Positions 28,489 to 44,005 are shown, counted from the stretch's first letter. The stretch is 64,000 nt of DNA from Cacajao melanocephalus (GCA_963573385.1 CAUYLG010013838.1:1-64000); one strand, 5' to 3'. Numbers and translations are program-made. The notes: generated from the letters alone by a model not told the origin.

Positions 28489-31435
28489 GTTTTTATGAAT
28501 ATTTTTCTGAAGATAGATAGGGCCCAGAGCTTTCATCAGATTTTTCAAAGTGTCTCAAAAATATAAGGTATCATTGTCTTAAAGAGAGATGTGTTAAACA
28601 TCAAGATAGATTAGAGAGCAAATCTCTTTCCTGACAGATTTTTAAGAATAAGTCACTAAATGGTCTACATATTAGATAAAAATTATTCTAACAATGTTAA
28701 ATTTCTTTTTTTTCTAATCAGCTGACTTTAAGAAAATGTCATTTTTTTTTAGTGTGATCATAATATTGGGGTTAGGTAAGAGAACATTTTTATCTGTAAG
28801 ATACTCATGTGGAAATATTTAGGATATACTGTTATGATATTTTAATTTTACTCTCAACATTCCAGCAAATAAGTATATGTAGGTATATCAGTATAGATTG
28901 AGATAAAGCAAATGTTAGGAAATGTGGCAAAATATTAACAATTGATGAATCTAGGAGAGGGCCATTTTAACTTTCCTGTGGATTTTAGAAATTCTTTAAA
29001 AGAATTTTCTTTAAAAGAATTTTTAATTCTTTTATTCTTTGTTAACAAAAGAATAAGGCAGTTCATTTATCTGTCTTTTTATTCGTGTTCTCCCCCATTT
29101 ATCTGCCTTAACTTCATAATTATAAATAAAGAAGGCAGTTCTGCTATCATATTTTGTAAGCGGCTAAAACCAGGCACACACACACACAAAAGAAAATCAC
29201 CCAGGAGCATCCCAAATTACATTTAAGCTACAACCAAGGACAGAACTAAAAATAATGCTTCACCTTTTCCCAATTTTCTCCCCATATAACTCCTGCCCAT
29301 CTCATAGGCAGACACATGGTTCGTTCATATAAACCTACTAAACTCACTATGGTGTCCACCATAGCTCTATCTTTTAAGTTCACAGGCAAAATCAACTGCA
29401 GCCACCTCCTAGTCCATGTTATGCTTGAACAGTAAAGTGCACGCAGTAACAGATGGCATCTTGTGACCTTCTTAATAACAGGCTTGGCTGCCAATGTTCC
29501 CTTGTGCCCAGTCTCTGCAGGGAATTTGGAAACTGTTGCCTTACACTTGAATATTTTCCGACAAACACATTTAACCATTTCTTAGTCTGTTTTCTAATTT
29601 AAAATAGAGAGAGCAAAATAAAACAAGATTCCCACCACCTGAAAGGGACATTGATATTTTCTGAGTCCAGAGGCCCATGCTGGGATTCTCTGGGGTGTGC
29701 TGGCAGTCACACAGCGTAGCTGTCAAGTTTAGTGTGGTGAGGACCTCAATTCCAGGCAAAGTGTTTCTCACTCTACCCAGAAGTATTGGTGGCCAATGTG
29801 ATATTTTCTTCTTCCTGCAGTTTAAAAGAAATGTATGTACTCTTCACAGCAAGGCATATAAATTACCCAGAAAACAATCTAAATCATGAAGTTAAAAGTT
29901 CCCTCTTCTGTGACAGCTCACACCACGGTGAGTGAGGCTTGTTATAGGTCATCTTCTTCCCTTTATTGTACACGTTGGGCAGCTGTGGCTATCGAGTTCC
30001 ACAGGGAAATGGGAAGGAGGGTGAGGGCAGTGATAAGGTGAGGGAGCAGCCTGCCTGTCTGACCGACCCCTCCACTGTCCCACAGGGGCATCTTTCCTTT
30101 GTTGAAAATGGGAAGAAAATAAGGGTAGCCCTAGGGGAGAACAATGAAGACAGCACACCAAAGCCTTTTGAGCCCTTCTCTCCCCTCGGCAGAATGACCG
30201 TAAGGCCTTGTGCCAGGAAGGAAGTGCTAACATCAGTCTCTGTTAGTGGGGAGATGGGTGGCGGAAGAGCAAGAAGAGCGCGCCCGGGGATCTGTGCTGG
30301 GGGTAAAAAGTGCAGCACCTCAGCTAGCAACGGCTCAGCCGTCAGGTGGAATATTGTGTGGAGTCACTCACAGAAGGAGATAGGTGAGACCTAGGGCTCC
30401 TTTCGGGGGGTATAGGTGGGTGGGTTTCACTCCTGGGTATCTCCCCGTATAGCTGAGAAGTGAGAAGTGAGAGTCTTCTCGTCGGCCCCGTTTCTGGGCT
30501 TCAGAACAGAGGAGGCCTTGGAGCAGGAAGTTCCCTCTGCTGGGAAAAGCTGGCCTGGGTGTGAAGAAGCCGTGGCTGGCAAGCTGTGAGTCTCTCCCAG
30601 GAAAACTGGGGGAGGTGCCCATTGCTTCTTTATTCTCGCATCCCAGGGCCAGCCTAGAGTCCCTTTCACAGACAGACCAGAAAACCCATGGAAAAAGCCT
30701 CCCTCTATTCAGGAATGCCCTAATCCACCTGCTTCCACCTTCATTCTGGGGCCCCAACCTCCAAGATCAAATAAGCTTTGGAAATGATCCAACCACAGAG
30801 CAAGGGGGCACACCTCTGAGGCATGATCAAACCAACCAAGCTTGGAAGCAGGAAGATCTGGCACGAATGTGACCCTGCCTATCTTTCCAGTCTCATTTCC
30901 CAGCTTCTCCCACCTTTGCTCACTCTGTTCCGGTTATACTGGAACGGTGCTAAGAAATGGAAGGTCCTTTCCCAGTCTCAGGTCCCAACTCCTGCCACAG
31001 GCACCAGCCAGTCACCTGCCCTCTCTCCTCTGTTCCTCTCCCCCAAATCACATTTCCATCCCTTATTTATATTCCTCGTAAGTTTCAGATGCGGGGTTTG
31101 CCTGGCCGTATCTCCTTTAATGCATCACGGAACCTGGGTAGGGGATGGAGAAGTGAATATATTAAAATCCCGTTTGTGTGCAACAGTGCCATGCACTAGT
31201 TATTCACTTCATTTTCTAAGTATCACAATTCCAGGGGCTCCTACGTAGGATCCTAAAGGCTGTCTTTGGAAACACAGTTTTTCAAAAGTTGCTTCTATAC
31301 ACTACCTTCTAATTTTTAGAAGCCATTTATAAGTTTCCTTTTGGAAGGTAAATTATAAACAAAGAACTGCCCCTATAAGGAAGTACGTTGTGGGAAGGAA
31401 AAGCCAACCATGGAGGGACCATAAAAACCATCGTT
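28489..31435. other. Unassigned sequence
   Basis: No gene or clear repeat over 2.9 kb, apart from a possible MIR-like piece at about 29695-29760 (CAGTCACACAGCGTAGCTG) and a short CA tract at 29175-29187. Open frames of 100-142 codons at 29966-31248 on both strands have no recognisable domain. Confidence 0.45.
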
Positions 31436-31439
31436 CAGC

Positions 31440-32160
31440 AAACAGTGACAAACAATCTGGTTTGTGTGATGTGCTGTGCCAGGTGCTGGGGATACAAAGA
31501 CAAGACAGACAAGTTCCTGCCCTCATAAAGCTTACGTTCTAGTAGGAGAAAGAGATAATAAGCAAGTAAACAAGTACCGTAATGCATAGAAAGCAAAGTG
31601 GCATCAAGATAGAGACGAATAGGGTGAGAATGTGAAGAACTTACTGTAAACATGGTAGCCAGGAAAGGCCTCTCTGAAGAGGTGACATTTAAATTCAGAC
31701 TTGAAGGACCTGAAGGATGCAGCTCAGCAGAACTGGGATAATTGTGTTCCAGCAAAGACTACAGCACGTGTAAAGGTCCTGAGGTGGGAAATAGCTTGGC
31801 ACTTTCAAATTGCTAAACGAATACAGTATAACTGGAACAGAGTGAGCAAAGGTGGGAGAAGGTGTGAAATGAGGCTGGAAAGATGGGCAGGGTCACATTC
31901 GTGCAAGACCATCTAGGCTGAGGTAAAGAATTAGGATTTTGTTGTAAGTGCCACAGGAAATAGAAGTGAGATTATTTTGTTTATGCATTAAGATGTCCCT
32001 CTGTGGAGAATAGATTGGGTTAGCAAGGCATGACTTACGGGGTAGTCCAGTGAGTTCTTACTGCTTTTTGAAGTCTTTCAGGGCTTGGAAAGGCTTTACA
32101 GAAGAATATAAAGTGGGGTTGAAAGAGTAGGTGAGAAAGGATGTTAAAAACAGACACAAA
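31440..32160 (+). mobile_element. L2 LINE fragment
   Basis: Long, well-preserved L2 3' region. Landmarks in order: GCCAGGTGCTGGGGATAC, CCTGCCCTCATAAAGCTTAC, GGCCTCTCTGAAGAGGTGAC, AAAGGTCCTGAGGTGGGAAA, and GTGAGCAAAGGTGGGAG. Another copy lies at 7590-8104. Confidence 0.85.
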
Positions 32161-34299
32161 TACTCTTGAAATTACATTACAACTCATATGTATTTTGCCC
32201 TCTTAGAATATTATTTGGTTCATTTCAATATTATCCTAGGCACTGCCATCCTTGTTAAATGTCATATCCCATAAAAGCAGTTCCAAGTAGCTGATTCAGA
32301 GACTTGAAGTTTGCTGTAAGATCCCGAGGACATCTTACACGTTTTCACATCTGGGCTTTACTGTGGTCATACAACATAATGCCTCCTCCTGTGCATATTA
32401 CATCTCCTGGAACAGCAAGAATAAAAGAGACCAGTGTACTCTTTTGCAAGGTTCAGCTCAGTTCTCCCTATAGCAGTTCAGGTGTGGGACACAGATATGG
32501 AGCTGAGGACAGAGAAAGGAAAGGGAAAGCCAGTAAGTGTTGGCCCAGCTGTATCATGGTTTGCATTCTACATGCTCTTCATGAAAATGCTTCTGCTGGA
32601 GAGAAGTTTAATAAGACAAAACATGTTAGAGCCTGTCTTAGCATAGCATAATGGAGAGAAAGTTGAACTAAAATTTTGTTGTATTGCAGGTTTATAATAC
32701 TGGATTTTTATTAACTGCTGCTTTGTTCTACTTTGAATACAAGAGGTGAGCATACGATATAGAAGAGAACTAGATCAGAAAAGCCACAACCAAATCAAAT
32801 CCTTGGAAAGAAAATTAATATTAATGCAAAAAGAAAAGCACCTTAATGTAGGCAGAAATACAACTGAAATCTTTGAAAGGCAGATGCGAAAAAGAATTTG
32901 AGAACTTTTCTCCTATGATGATCGTGAATCACACTTAAGAACTGCCCATGCAATTTTTCTATTTGTGAACAGATGTTGCAAAGGAACAACCAGTAGACCT
33001 AAGTCCACTAGTGACAAGCATATTTACATAGTTGGCTTGCATTGACAATTCCATCCTTGGCTTCAAGCAAAATTAATATTGATAATCTAAAATTTGACAT
33101 GGAAATGGAGAAAAAGCACAAGGAGAAATTATCATTTGGGTAAATAGTTCTGCCTTGATGTACTGTTACCTCTTAATGAAGAGATGCAGCATGAATTATA
33201 TGAAAATGACCACTTGAGAAGAATGAAAAAGGCAATATGGGTAAATTGATAAGCAGTCACTATGATGTTTATATCATAAACATCATATATTCACTGATGC
33301 CATTTCTACCTTTCCTCCTACCAGTGCTTTACTATAATAACTGGAGAGGTGATAGGAATGCAAAGTAATACCTACTGCAGAGTAGTAGATTATTGATTTT
33401 GCTGCTCGTGTTACCAGCCCTCAAATACTCCCACCCACCCAACTGCAGGACGGCTCAGCAGGTTAGCAGGCCACAGGTGATTAGCAAAGTTAATCAGAAT
33501 TCATCAGAATTCTGAAGGGCACAAAAACAATATGAATGTAATGGAATTGCACTTTGTGCTACTCAGATCAGATGCACTGTCACCTTAACTTACTATGAAC
33601 GACACGATCAAGCCGTTTCATTTCCCAAACATGGGCTCAGACTTGTCTTCAGGCTACATAGCATGTTTCAATGTTATGTTCCTTACTGCAAAGGGAGGAA
33701 AGGAAATGTTTCCTGATTTTAACAATAGCACCCATGGTCAGGCACCCTCTCCTCTTGCCTCAACAAACCACAGAGGAAAACCCTCCTCATATGTACTATG
33801 CTTATAAAGTCAGATGTTACTAAGAAATCCAACAGAATAGTGATCATCCAAGGCAACTATCAAAAACCTTTATCTCCATCATTTAGGAAAACCCAATAAG
33901 GCTGCAGAATAGCTTTTTCCACCATGCACAGCCCCCACCGCACATATAGACACATCTCGCCACAAATGGGCATCACCTGAATATTTTATAAATTGCTACA
34001 AATCCTAATTTGAGATTACAATCATTAGTCTTATTAAACCTTCAATGATTCAACACTGAGAGATGGAAATTATATGGAAAATAACCTATTGTGTTCTCTT
34101 CTCAAAATCGGTGTGTGACAGAACGGCCAGCTGTTCCTTCCATAGTGTGCAGTTGTTGCTAGGAAGTAGCTGCCCAGCCAAGGAATCCATTTCTTAGCTC
34201 TCTGGCACCACACTGGAATGTGAGCATAAGTGATGAAAGTCACTTCCAGGCTGAAGTGAGGAAAGAGCATGTGTGTCTCCCTTCCCCTTCATCACCCCC
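32161..34299. other. Unassigned sequence
   Basis: No recognised gene or repeat. Short open frames such as 32304-32651 and 33595-33807 show no known domains. Confidence 0.45.
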
Positions 34300-34500
34300 T
34301 GCCAGATGGAGACAAGGAGCTCTAGGGATTCAGAAACTGGTGGAACCCCAAGAGTAAGGAAGTCTGTGTCCCAAGTCACCATGAGAAACTTCTACCTGAA
34401 GAACAGCCACCTTTGCCTTTGTATGAAGAAAAAAAGTATTTTATTGTGTTAAGCAACTGGAATTTGGGGGTTTATCTATCAACCCGCTAATTAATAGATA
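34300..34500 (+). mobile_element. MLT1-like LTR 3' part
   Basis: Contains the MaLR/MLT1 signature CTTCTACCTGAAGA, then TATTTTATTGTGTTAAGCAA and CTGGAATTTGGGGGTTTATC, a typical R/U5 end. The 5' part is not recognisable. Confidence 0.65.
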
Positions 34501-35795
34501 ATTTTGAGAATAGATAATTTATAGCAACTAGTGTTAACCTAATTTAACTGAAACAGAGTGGAGGTGGCTATAGATTAGTAAATATAGTGTACTAGGTGAT
34601 AGTTGATAGTTTGTGTTTCTCTTCTTAATTTCTTGGTGTACTCAGTAAAGCTCAGATTATATCACCTAGAGATCCAAGCTCTGGTGGAAGTTACATTCTG
34701 GGACTAATATAAAGGAGAAAAATGTTTGCTTTAGAAGAACTGTCATTTTTAAGAGCAACCATTCCAGAGTGGAACATGGTCATTTTCTTGCTAAAGACCA
34801 CCGTGCCTTTAGTAGGCAAATGGAAGCCATCGGGGCTACAATAAAGAATCTAAAAGTAGAGGAGAATGCTGTCAGTAAAATGGCAGAATAGGAGTTTTCT
34901 ACCATCATTTCCCCATAGACGCATTGATTTTGACGACTACCCATGGATGAGAGTACTGTAGTAGTAGCCTGGGTGGCCAGTGGAGAAATGCCAGAACATT
35001 ATTGGAGTGAAAAATCCAAGAATAGATGCATTGAAGAGGGCAAGAAGAACAGTTTCCCTTTACCCATGGCAACTCTCCTGCAAGGTAGCACAACTTAGTG
35101 CCAGGAGAGATCTCCTCAGCCCACAATTTCTCCCACGGGAAGAAGTGAGACAATAGTGAGTGAGCTCCTGGCTCCTCCAGCTGTGTGAGACACTGCCCAA
35201 GAGGCCCACTTCTTTCTCACCCCACAGAAAATACAGAGCTGAGTGGGGAGGGAGGCTGCAATCAGGGAAGAGAGGCAAAGACTCACAGCCACTAGGGCTC
35301 AGAACTCAACAAGGGGCCATGGACCCCACTTACTGCTTCAGGGAGTCCATCAGAAACCCACCCCTGAGCTGTTTGGGATGTCTCACTTGCAGACCACCCT
35401 AACTGGCCCATGGTACTCCCAATGCCCCACATGTATCACTACCCCCTACCCTGTAGCCTGTTCTTCACATGTGTCCCTGGAGACAGGAAGTGCAAGCCTC
35501 TGCAGATAGCATGTGCAGACAGACCACCCAACTCCATGGGACTGGGAGAAAGCACACAAATGTGAGCATTTTGGGGCACTGCTCTAGGAAAGACAAACAA
35601 GAGCCTCTCAGCATCTGGTCTGGCGCTGCAGGATTGACAGAAGCCATGCAATCTTAAGAATTTCCTTCAAAGAGGGAGCAAGAGGGGCCGAATGGACGCA
35701 TCCATAGAAAAGCCCTGAGAGAGCTGTCAAATACCCAGCTGAGCTGACCGGTGAAGGTGTTTCTCCCTGAAGCCAGTCAGTGAAGACTGGAGGAC

Positions 35796-36053
35796 GTGAC
35801 TACGTATCCAAATGCAAAGATGGTAACTCAAGACTTTGAAGAATACGAAAAACCAAGGAAACATGTCACCACCCAAGAAACACGTTTTTCCAGTAAACAA
35901 CCCTCCAAAATGGAGCTCTACATATTTCCAGACACGTTTAAAATAATTGTTATTAAGAAAAAACACAGTGAGCCGCAAAGAGAACACAGACAACTTAATG
36001 AAATCAGGAAAACAGCACATGAACCAAATGAGAAGTTTAACAAACAGAAATAA
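35796..36053 (+). pseudogene. L1 ORF1p N-terminal remnant
   Basis: An 85-codon open stretch resembling the ORF1p coiled-coil region of an old L1 (MELYIFPDTFKIIVIKKKHS ... NEIRKTAHEPNEKFNKQK). ORF1 resumes at 39062 after the nested L1/Tigger insertion. Confidence 0.7.
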
Positions 36054-36482
36054 AAAACAAACAATATGTAGGTCAGAAGGTACAAAGTGGCAGATATGTA
36101 GGAAGAACGAGTCTAGAGATCTAATGTACACATGAGGACTGCAGGTAATAAAACTGTACTAGATCCTGGATTCATACTATTAATCAATAAGTGGATTTTA
36201 GCTGCTTTTGCCATAAAAAAGGGTAATTATGTGAGTTGATGGATATTTAATTTGCTTCATTATGGTAATCTGTTTACTATATATGTACTCTATAGCATCA
36301 TATTGTATACAAGCATACTTTAAAGATAATGTGGGTTTAGTTCCAGTCCATTTCCATAAAGAAAACATCACAATAAAGTGGGTCACATGAACTTTTTGTT
36401 TGCCAGTGTGTACAGAAGTTATGTTTACCCTATACTGTAGGCTATTAGGTGTGCAAGAACATTATGTCTAAAAATAAAATGG

Positions 36483-36810
<328 letters not shown>

Positions 36811-36849
36811 TTAAAAATACTTTCAAAGTTGAAATCAATCATCTCAAAC

Positions 36850-38570
<1,721 letters not shown>

Positions 38571-39443
38571 TAGCTTTTAATTTAAAGTAAGAAACATGTG
38601 ATTCTTCCTTTCACTGAAATAATTAGAGGCCACTGTAGGGTTATTAACTAATTTAAATATTATTGTGTCTTAGGGAAGTGGAAGCCCCAAGAAGAGGAGA
38701 GAAGTAGGTTGGCAGAGCAGACAAAGTTTATCAATTAAGTTTGCTGTCTTATATGAGTGTGGTTTGTGGTGTCCCAAAACACTTATAGTAATAATCAAAC
38801 ATCACCAATTGCAGATTACCGTAACAGACACAATAATAACGAAAAACTTTAAATATTGTGAGAATTACTGAAACGTGACACAGAGACAAGAAGTGCATAC
38901 GTGCTGTTGGAAAAATGGCAGCAATAGATTTGCTTGATGCAAGGTTGCCACAAACTTTCAATTTGTGAGAAAAAGGCAATTATCTCTGGAGCACAGTGGA
39001 ACAAAATGCAATAAAACAAGGTGTTCCTGTACCTTAAATAAGCACAATAAAATTTATTTTGAAAAATTCTGGAGCTGAAGAAAGAATTAATAAACTTAAA
39101 AATGCAGTGAAGAGCATCAAAAACTCACTTGATCAAGCGGAAGAAAGAATCTATGAACTCAAAGCAGATTATTTGAAATTATCCAGTCGGAGGAGAAAAG
39201 AAAAAATGACTGAAAAGAAATGAGAAAAGGCTGTGGGATTTATGGAACACTATCAAGAGAACTAATACACAGATTATAGCAGTACCAGAAGGAAAAGAGA
39301 GAGAAAGTACCAGAAGAGAGAAAGAAGTGAAAAACTGATTTAAAGAACAAAAATTTCCCCAAACCTGGAGAGAGATATGGACAGCCAGGTACATGAAGAT
39401 CAAAAATTCCCAAACAGAGTCAACCCAAAGATAACTTTTCCAT

Positions 39444-39930
39444 TGTTAGGCGAGGTATTAGAGCCCAGGCAATGGAAAGTGGTCAGCTCACAGATAGCGG
39501 GATACTAAGAATAATTTATCAATAACAGTACAGATTTGAAAAGTAAACTTTTATTAGATAGAACACTGAAGAAGAGTGCATCAGAGCACGTCAACAAGAG
39601 GTGCGCTGTGGTAGATTTTTCCTTACGTGTATTTATGGACCTTAAAGCAGAAGCATTCAGGGTAATTTAGACCATATTAGGCACGTAGGTCATGATAAAT
39701 TATTACATTTGTAGACATTTTGGTGCCTTGATGTCAGCAAGCATTACACAATGAGTTTTGACATACATGCATTCTGGAGATGTATAAATATTCTAGTTAT
39801 TGATAAATTTGGGGCAAAGAAGCCTGGTACCAGATGCCAGCTTTAGATAATAGGGAATTCTAATTACTTCTAAATTCCTTAGAGAAGTTTTACCTCTAGA
39901 TGGTCACCAAGTGATCTTTGCTTTCTTCAA
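39444..39930 (-). mobile_element. Solo LTR, family not recognised
   Basis: A 487-bp insert in L1 ORF1. Read on the minus strand it ends CTCGCCTAACA and has AATAAA in CTAATAAAAGTTTAC (about 39545-39560). A TATA-like CATAAATACAC lies about 80 bp before that signal. A 4-bp TSD CCAT flanks it (39440-39443 and 39931-39934). The minus-strand start (TTGAAGAAAG) lacks the usual TG, so that end may be mutated. Confidence 0.72.
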
Positions 39931-39952
39931 CCATGACACATTAAATTCAAAT

Positions 39953-40031
39953 TGTCACAGTAGGTAGCTAGTCAGACATGAGCAGAGCAGGAGAGAGCTC
40001 CTCACTTCCCACCCCCACCACAACCACAGAC

Positions 40032-40072
<41 letters not shown>

Positions 40073-40709
40073 CAGGAATGTCAGGCAACCATCAGAGAGA
40101 CAGCCCTAACTGTATCTCTAAAATAATAATTCGCTGCAACCAATGCCAGGGAAAGACAGTCGCCTAATAAACCAAAACACCTGAAACTGGTCATTGGCAG
40201 CTTCCTGTTAAGATTTCAGGAGATGGATGAGTGGGCTCAAGTGTGCACATTAAGAGGCAAAATGGCAGTTAGACCGGTATATGACCTTCTAAGGACATTT
40301 GACTGATAAGAAAAGGATGCTTCAAGTGAGCACGTGTACAACTCCAGTACACATACTGTGCATGCACCCCTCCCAGGTGTTAGTAGGCCATTGCACATGC
40401 AGACCGCCCACCCCAAGGGAAGAATCAGGGAAGAAGGAACACAATACCCAAGAAGCATGCCAGCATATAAAACTCCAAGTCAAAATGTCAAACTCCACAG
40501 CTGATCTCTCAAGTCACCTGCTTGGCCCTCTTCCAAGTGTACTCTACCTCTTTCATTCCTGCTCTAAAGCTTTTTAATCAACTTTCATTACTGCTCTGAA
40601 ACTTACCTCTGTATCTCCTTCTGCCTTATACCCCTGAGCTGAATTCTTTCTTCTGAGGAGGCAAGAATTGAGATTGCTGCAGACCTGTATGGATTCGCTG
40701 CTGGTACCA
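39953..40709 (+). repeat. 5' LTR of the endogenous retrovirus
   Basis: About 757 bp, starting TGTCACAGTAGG. It has a CA microsatellite (40033-40070), a TATA-like ATATAAAA at about 40464-40471, and a mutated poly-A signal AATCAA at 40576-40581 where the 3' LTR has AATAAA. Confidence 0.9.
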
Positions 40710-40819
40710 TACTTTGGTGCCATGATTCAAATATATTCTGCTGTTAACATACTTTGGTGCTGTGACGCAGCAACGTTCCACTGCTAACATACTTTAGTGC
40801 TGCGTGACTCAGCTATGTT
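40698..40819 (+). repeat. 40-bp triplication across the LTR end and primer-binding region
   Basis: Three tandem copies with a 40-bp period start at 40698, 40738 and 40778. Each contains a CTGCT..(A/C)CAT ACTTTGGTGC-like core followed by TGAC/TGATTC. The core resembles an LTR end plus the TTTGGTGCCGTGAC-type primer-binding site of HERV9-like elements. Confidence 0.85.
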
Positions 40820-42572
40820 CCCTCGTGGTAAGAAACTTCTACACCTTGCCTTCTTCAGCTGGAGGCATTCAACCCCTATACATGGTTTTCTCCTCCCCTT
40901 TTACTCCCCTGGTTACTAACCAACTCCCAGAATGACTCCTCTCAGCCACAAGTGGCTCTGCTCCTCCTGACTGATATCTCAGCTCACTCTGGCAGGTGGC
41001 TTGTGGGGATGGGAAAAACCTTGGGGCCCACATCAAGTAGAACTGAGGCACTAATGGCCCTTCTAAACAGGGAGCTCATGAGAGTGATAGGGCTAAAGCC
41101 TAAACCCATGCAATGTTTGGGATTTCTGCTTTTTCAACTAAAATTCTCTCTTTCCCCCCACCCCCCCCGAAAAAAACCCTACACTGCCTATTCTCCTGTT
41201 TTCTCTATGTGTATTCTGAAATGACCTTGCACACCCACTAGACTGCCTTAGGGGCAAGTCCACCTCTTTGTTTTCACTGTGCATGCCACATGACTTCTTC
41301 AACACACACTCCCTGTAATTCATGTTCCTGCAGCTCTTGCTGCATTTGCATGGCAGCAAGGACATGGGCTTCCTTGCAGGTATCCCCTGAGATGTATACT
41401 TGTTTTTACTCTACCAACTCATATGACTTCCAACCCTTCCCCTGTCTCTTGGCACATTGTGGAGATAGACGCTAATTGGAACCCTGGCTTTGCCAGCAAC
41501 TTACGACTTCCCATATGCTTTTGTTCCTGTTATGCTCCAAGGGTAAGTTTTTCAGTGGCTTTTGAAGCAGTTTGTCCACCTGCATAAGGCCTCACTCTGT
41601 GGCCCTTTATGAACCCCACGTACTTGATTTTTTTGAGTTAGAACTCCTCCAGAAGGAGGGAAAGTTCTTCCTTTGCCATTTGTGAGTTCTAACTCCAAAC
41701 CCCAATCCTCTGGAAGTTACTACTTTATGTCAAGAGGGTAAATAAAAGTTTCCCTCTAAAATTCAAGAGCTGGTGTTTTTGTAAGTATGTGAAGGCTTCC
41801 CATGCGTATTCGTCTCACTTCCTCCCACTTCTTCTTGTAGTCTCCATTTCTCTAATCACTTCCATGCCCTTCTCAACATGCATCAAGGCCTTCAAGGTCA
41901 TATTCAAAAGAAGGGAAGTCCAGCCTCCTTCAGCCAGTTAGCTGAAAAGCAGGCCTCTTTTCTACTTAAAGAACATAGAAAATGGGAATCTGAGAAAAGA
42001 TAATGATTTTGTTGCTAAAATGCTCCAAGTGAGAGTCACTATGAGGTCATGGAGACAAGGATATAGGCCAGCCCAAGACCGCAGGCACAACAGACCCACA
42101 GGACAGAGATAAAGCCTGGTCCCAGACTAACAGATTACCATTAGAACAAAGACAGGCAAGGTTAGGGATACATGGTAAGCCAGGTTCATTCTGGAACCTC
42201 AAGGATAAACAGGGGGCCCACTGTTTACTCCAATATCTCCTCTATTCTCAAGTGCATAATTGTGATGAGATGGGGCCAAGGTAAAGGGTACATGGTAAGA
42301 CTGGTTCATTCTGGAACTCTAAGGATGAATAAGGGATGCCCCATATAGAATAATAGGAAAATAAGAGGGTATACCTTGTTTTTAATTTTTTCTTCTCTAT
42401 CTTCACAGACAGGTAATCTCGTCTCCATACCACATGACATATCCCTTGGATGCATCTCCCAAAACAGAAAGATTCCCCCAAACCTTAAAACAAGAAACTA
42501 GTTTTCCTCTGTAACACTATTAGGCTTAAAAATGAATGAAAAGAAAATTGCAGAAGTCGGCCTTAGAACCCA

Positions 42573-42866
42573 GTGCTCCTGTGTAGGAGGTCCTCAAATC
42601 AGCCTCTTCAGTCTTTCATAACTGAGAGCAGAATAAGAAGGACAGGGCTAAGAAAAAGGAGAAACAAAGGGAAAGAAGGTGAGCTCAACCATTGGCTGCT
42701 CTGCAAGCCCACCAGCCCCCTCCAGGTTGCCCCAAGGACACTTCTCCAGGTAATTACCATTGGTGCAGGAAGCCAGGTCACTGTAAGGCACTGCCCCTGT
42801 AGGATAAAAGCCATGTGGATGGCTTGCCCCTTCTGCCAGAAGGTTGGCCATTGGAAATGAGACTGC
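42573..42866 (+). pseudogene. gag nucleocapsid remnant with broken zinc knuckle
   Basis: The last part of a retroviral gag frame. It ends in a CCHC zinc knuckle at 42825-42866 (C-x2-C-x4-H-x4-C), but a stop codon at 42858-42860 falls between the histidine and the last cysteine. The preceding region is basic (RKRRNKGKEGE). Nucleocapsid zinc knuckles bind genomic RNA during packaging. This copy is dead. Confidence 0.8.
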
Positions 42867-42869
42867 TCT

Positions 42870-44005
42870 GAGGTCCAAACCACCCATGGGACAGAATCTC
42901 AACTCCTGATGGCCTTGAGCTAAAGGGGCTGTCTGCTCTGGCTGGCTTCCAAATCAGACACTACCATCAACAGGACAAAGCTGAGGGCAACTCTGGAGGT
43001 TGCAAGTAAAATTATAGATTTCCTCTTTGGGTTCAAGAACTGACTACTCTGTGCTAATCTTCTCTGAGCAACTCTCTTCCAAATCTTGTCAGGTAATTGG
43101 GAGAAATGGCACCCCTCCCTCCAAAAGAAAATATTCACATCCCTTTATATTACTTAAGGGACCAGTCCCAGGTGATGTCTAAATACCCAACACCTCTTGA
43201 GGGCAAAAATATACTCACCAGCATGGGTGCTTGCTTAATATTTACCCGACCCCTGAATTCATCTTTCTAATAGCTCTATTTCTCCAAGGAAAGCTACCTA
43301 AATCTTTAACCAATAACTTCATCCTCGACAATCCTACCCCAGTGGTATAGAAATAGCCCATACTTAATCAGACAAGCCCTACCAAAAATCTAACTGAGCA
43401 ATATATTGAGGGGAGATAACTCCTCCAGTACAGAATGTAAATAACCTCCCATGTGCCCCCCTTTAAAGAACTTGCAAAACAGCATGCAGTACAATTCAAC
43501 AGTTTGTCAAATTCAAAGGATCTAAAGGCAAGGAAGGTTATAAAGAAAAGAGATTTGATCTGAAAAAGTATCTTGTATGGTAAATTCTTGTCCTAAAGTA
43601 AAATAACTGGTTGCTTAAAGAGAGTGATGTTTAGGACAAGTTAGAAAGTCAAAGCATGTTGTAGATAGTCTGTGTGAGTCATAAAAAAGATTCATGAAAG
43701 GGAATTTATAAAAGAAATGTTATACAATTTTAAAGGTTATTATGCCTACTAAATGCTTCATAAACTTCTACGATGACTTAACTGTACGCCTTGTCTGCTT
43801 TAAAGCTAGGTAAAGCCTGGGGACATACAGAGTTAGCCATGCCCCCTGGCTATGCTGGAAAGAATCAAGCCCTACCTGCACTTCTGTCTGATGTCCTTGT
43901 CAATTGTGTCTTTGACTGTGGCTGCCCTAAGACTTTTTGTCATCCACAGACCATTGTCTTGTTTTAATTGTCTTTAACAGGTGGTTTCATAATCAGTCTA
44001 AGACT
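42870..44005 (+). pseudogene. Decayed internal retroviral region
   Basis: No pol catalytic motif is readable in any frame. The region is far too short for a full pol, implying a large deletion between gag and env. Its exact origin (pol or env) is unclear. Confidence 0.45.

Noticed and set aside
28975..29040. Hairpin-like AAAAGAATT repeats as a possible RNA structure
   Set aside because: AT-rich, low-complexity repetition. Short arms explain it without a specific function.
29966..31248. Cluster of open frames of 80-142 codons on both strands
   Set aside because: No domain similarity. Overlapping frames on both strands point to composition rather than coding.
40033..40070. CA tract as a special regulatory DNA structure
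   Set aside because: An ordinary microsatellite within the LTR. The 3' LTR has a short version, so it is slippage.
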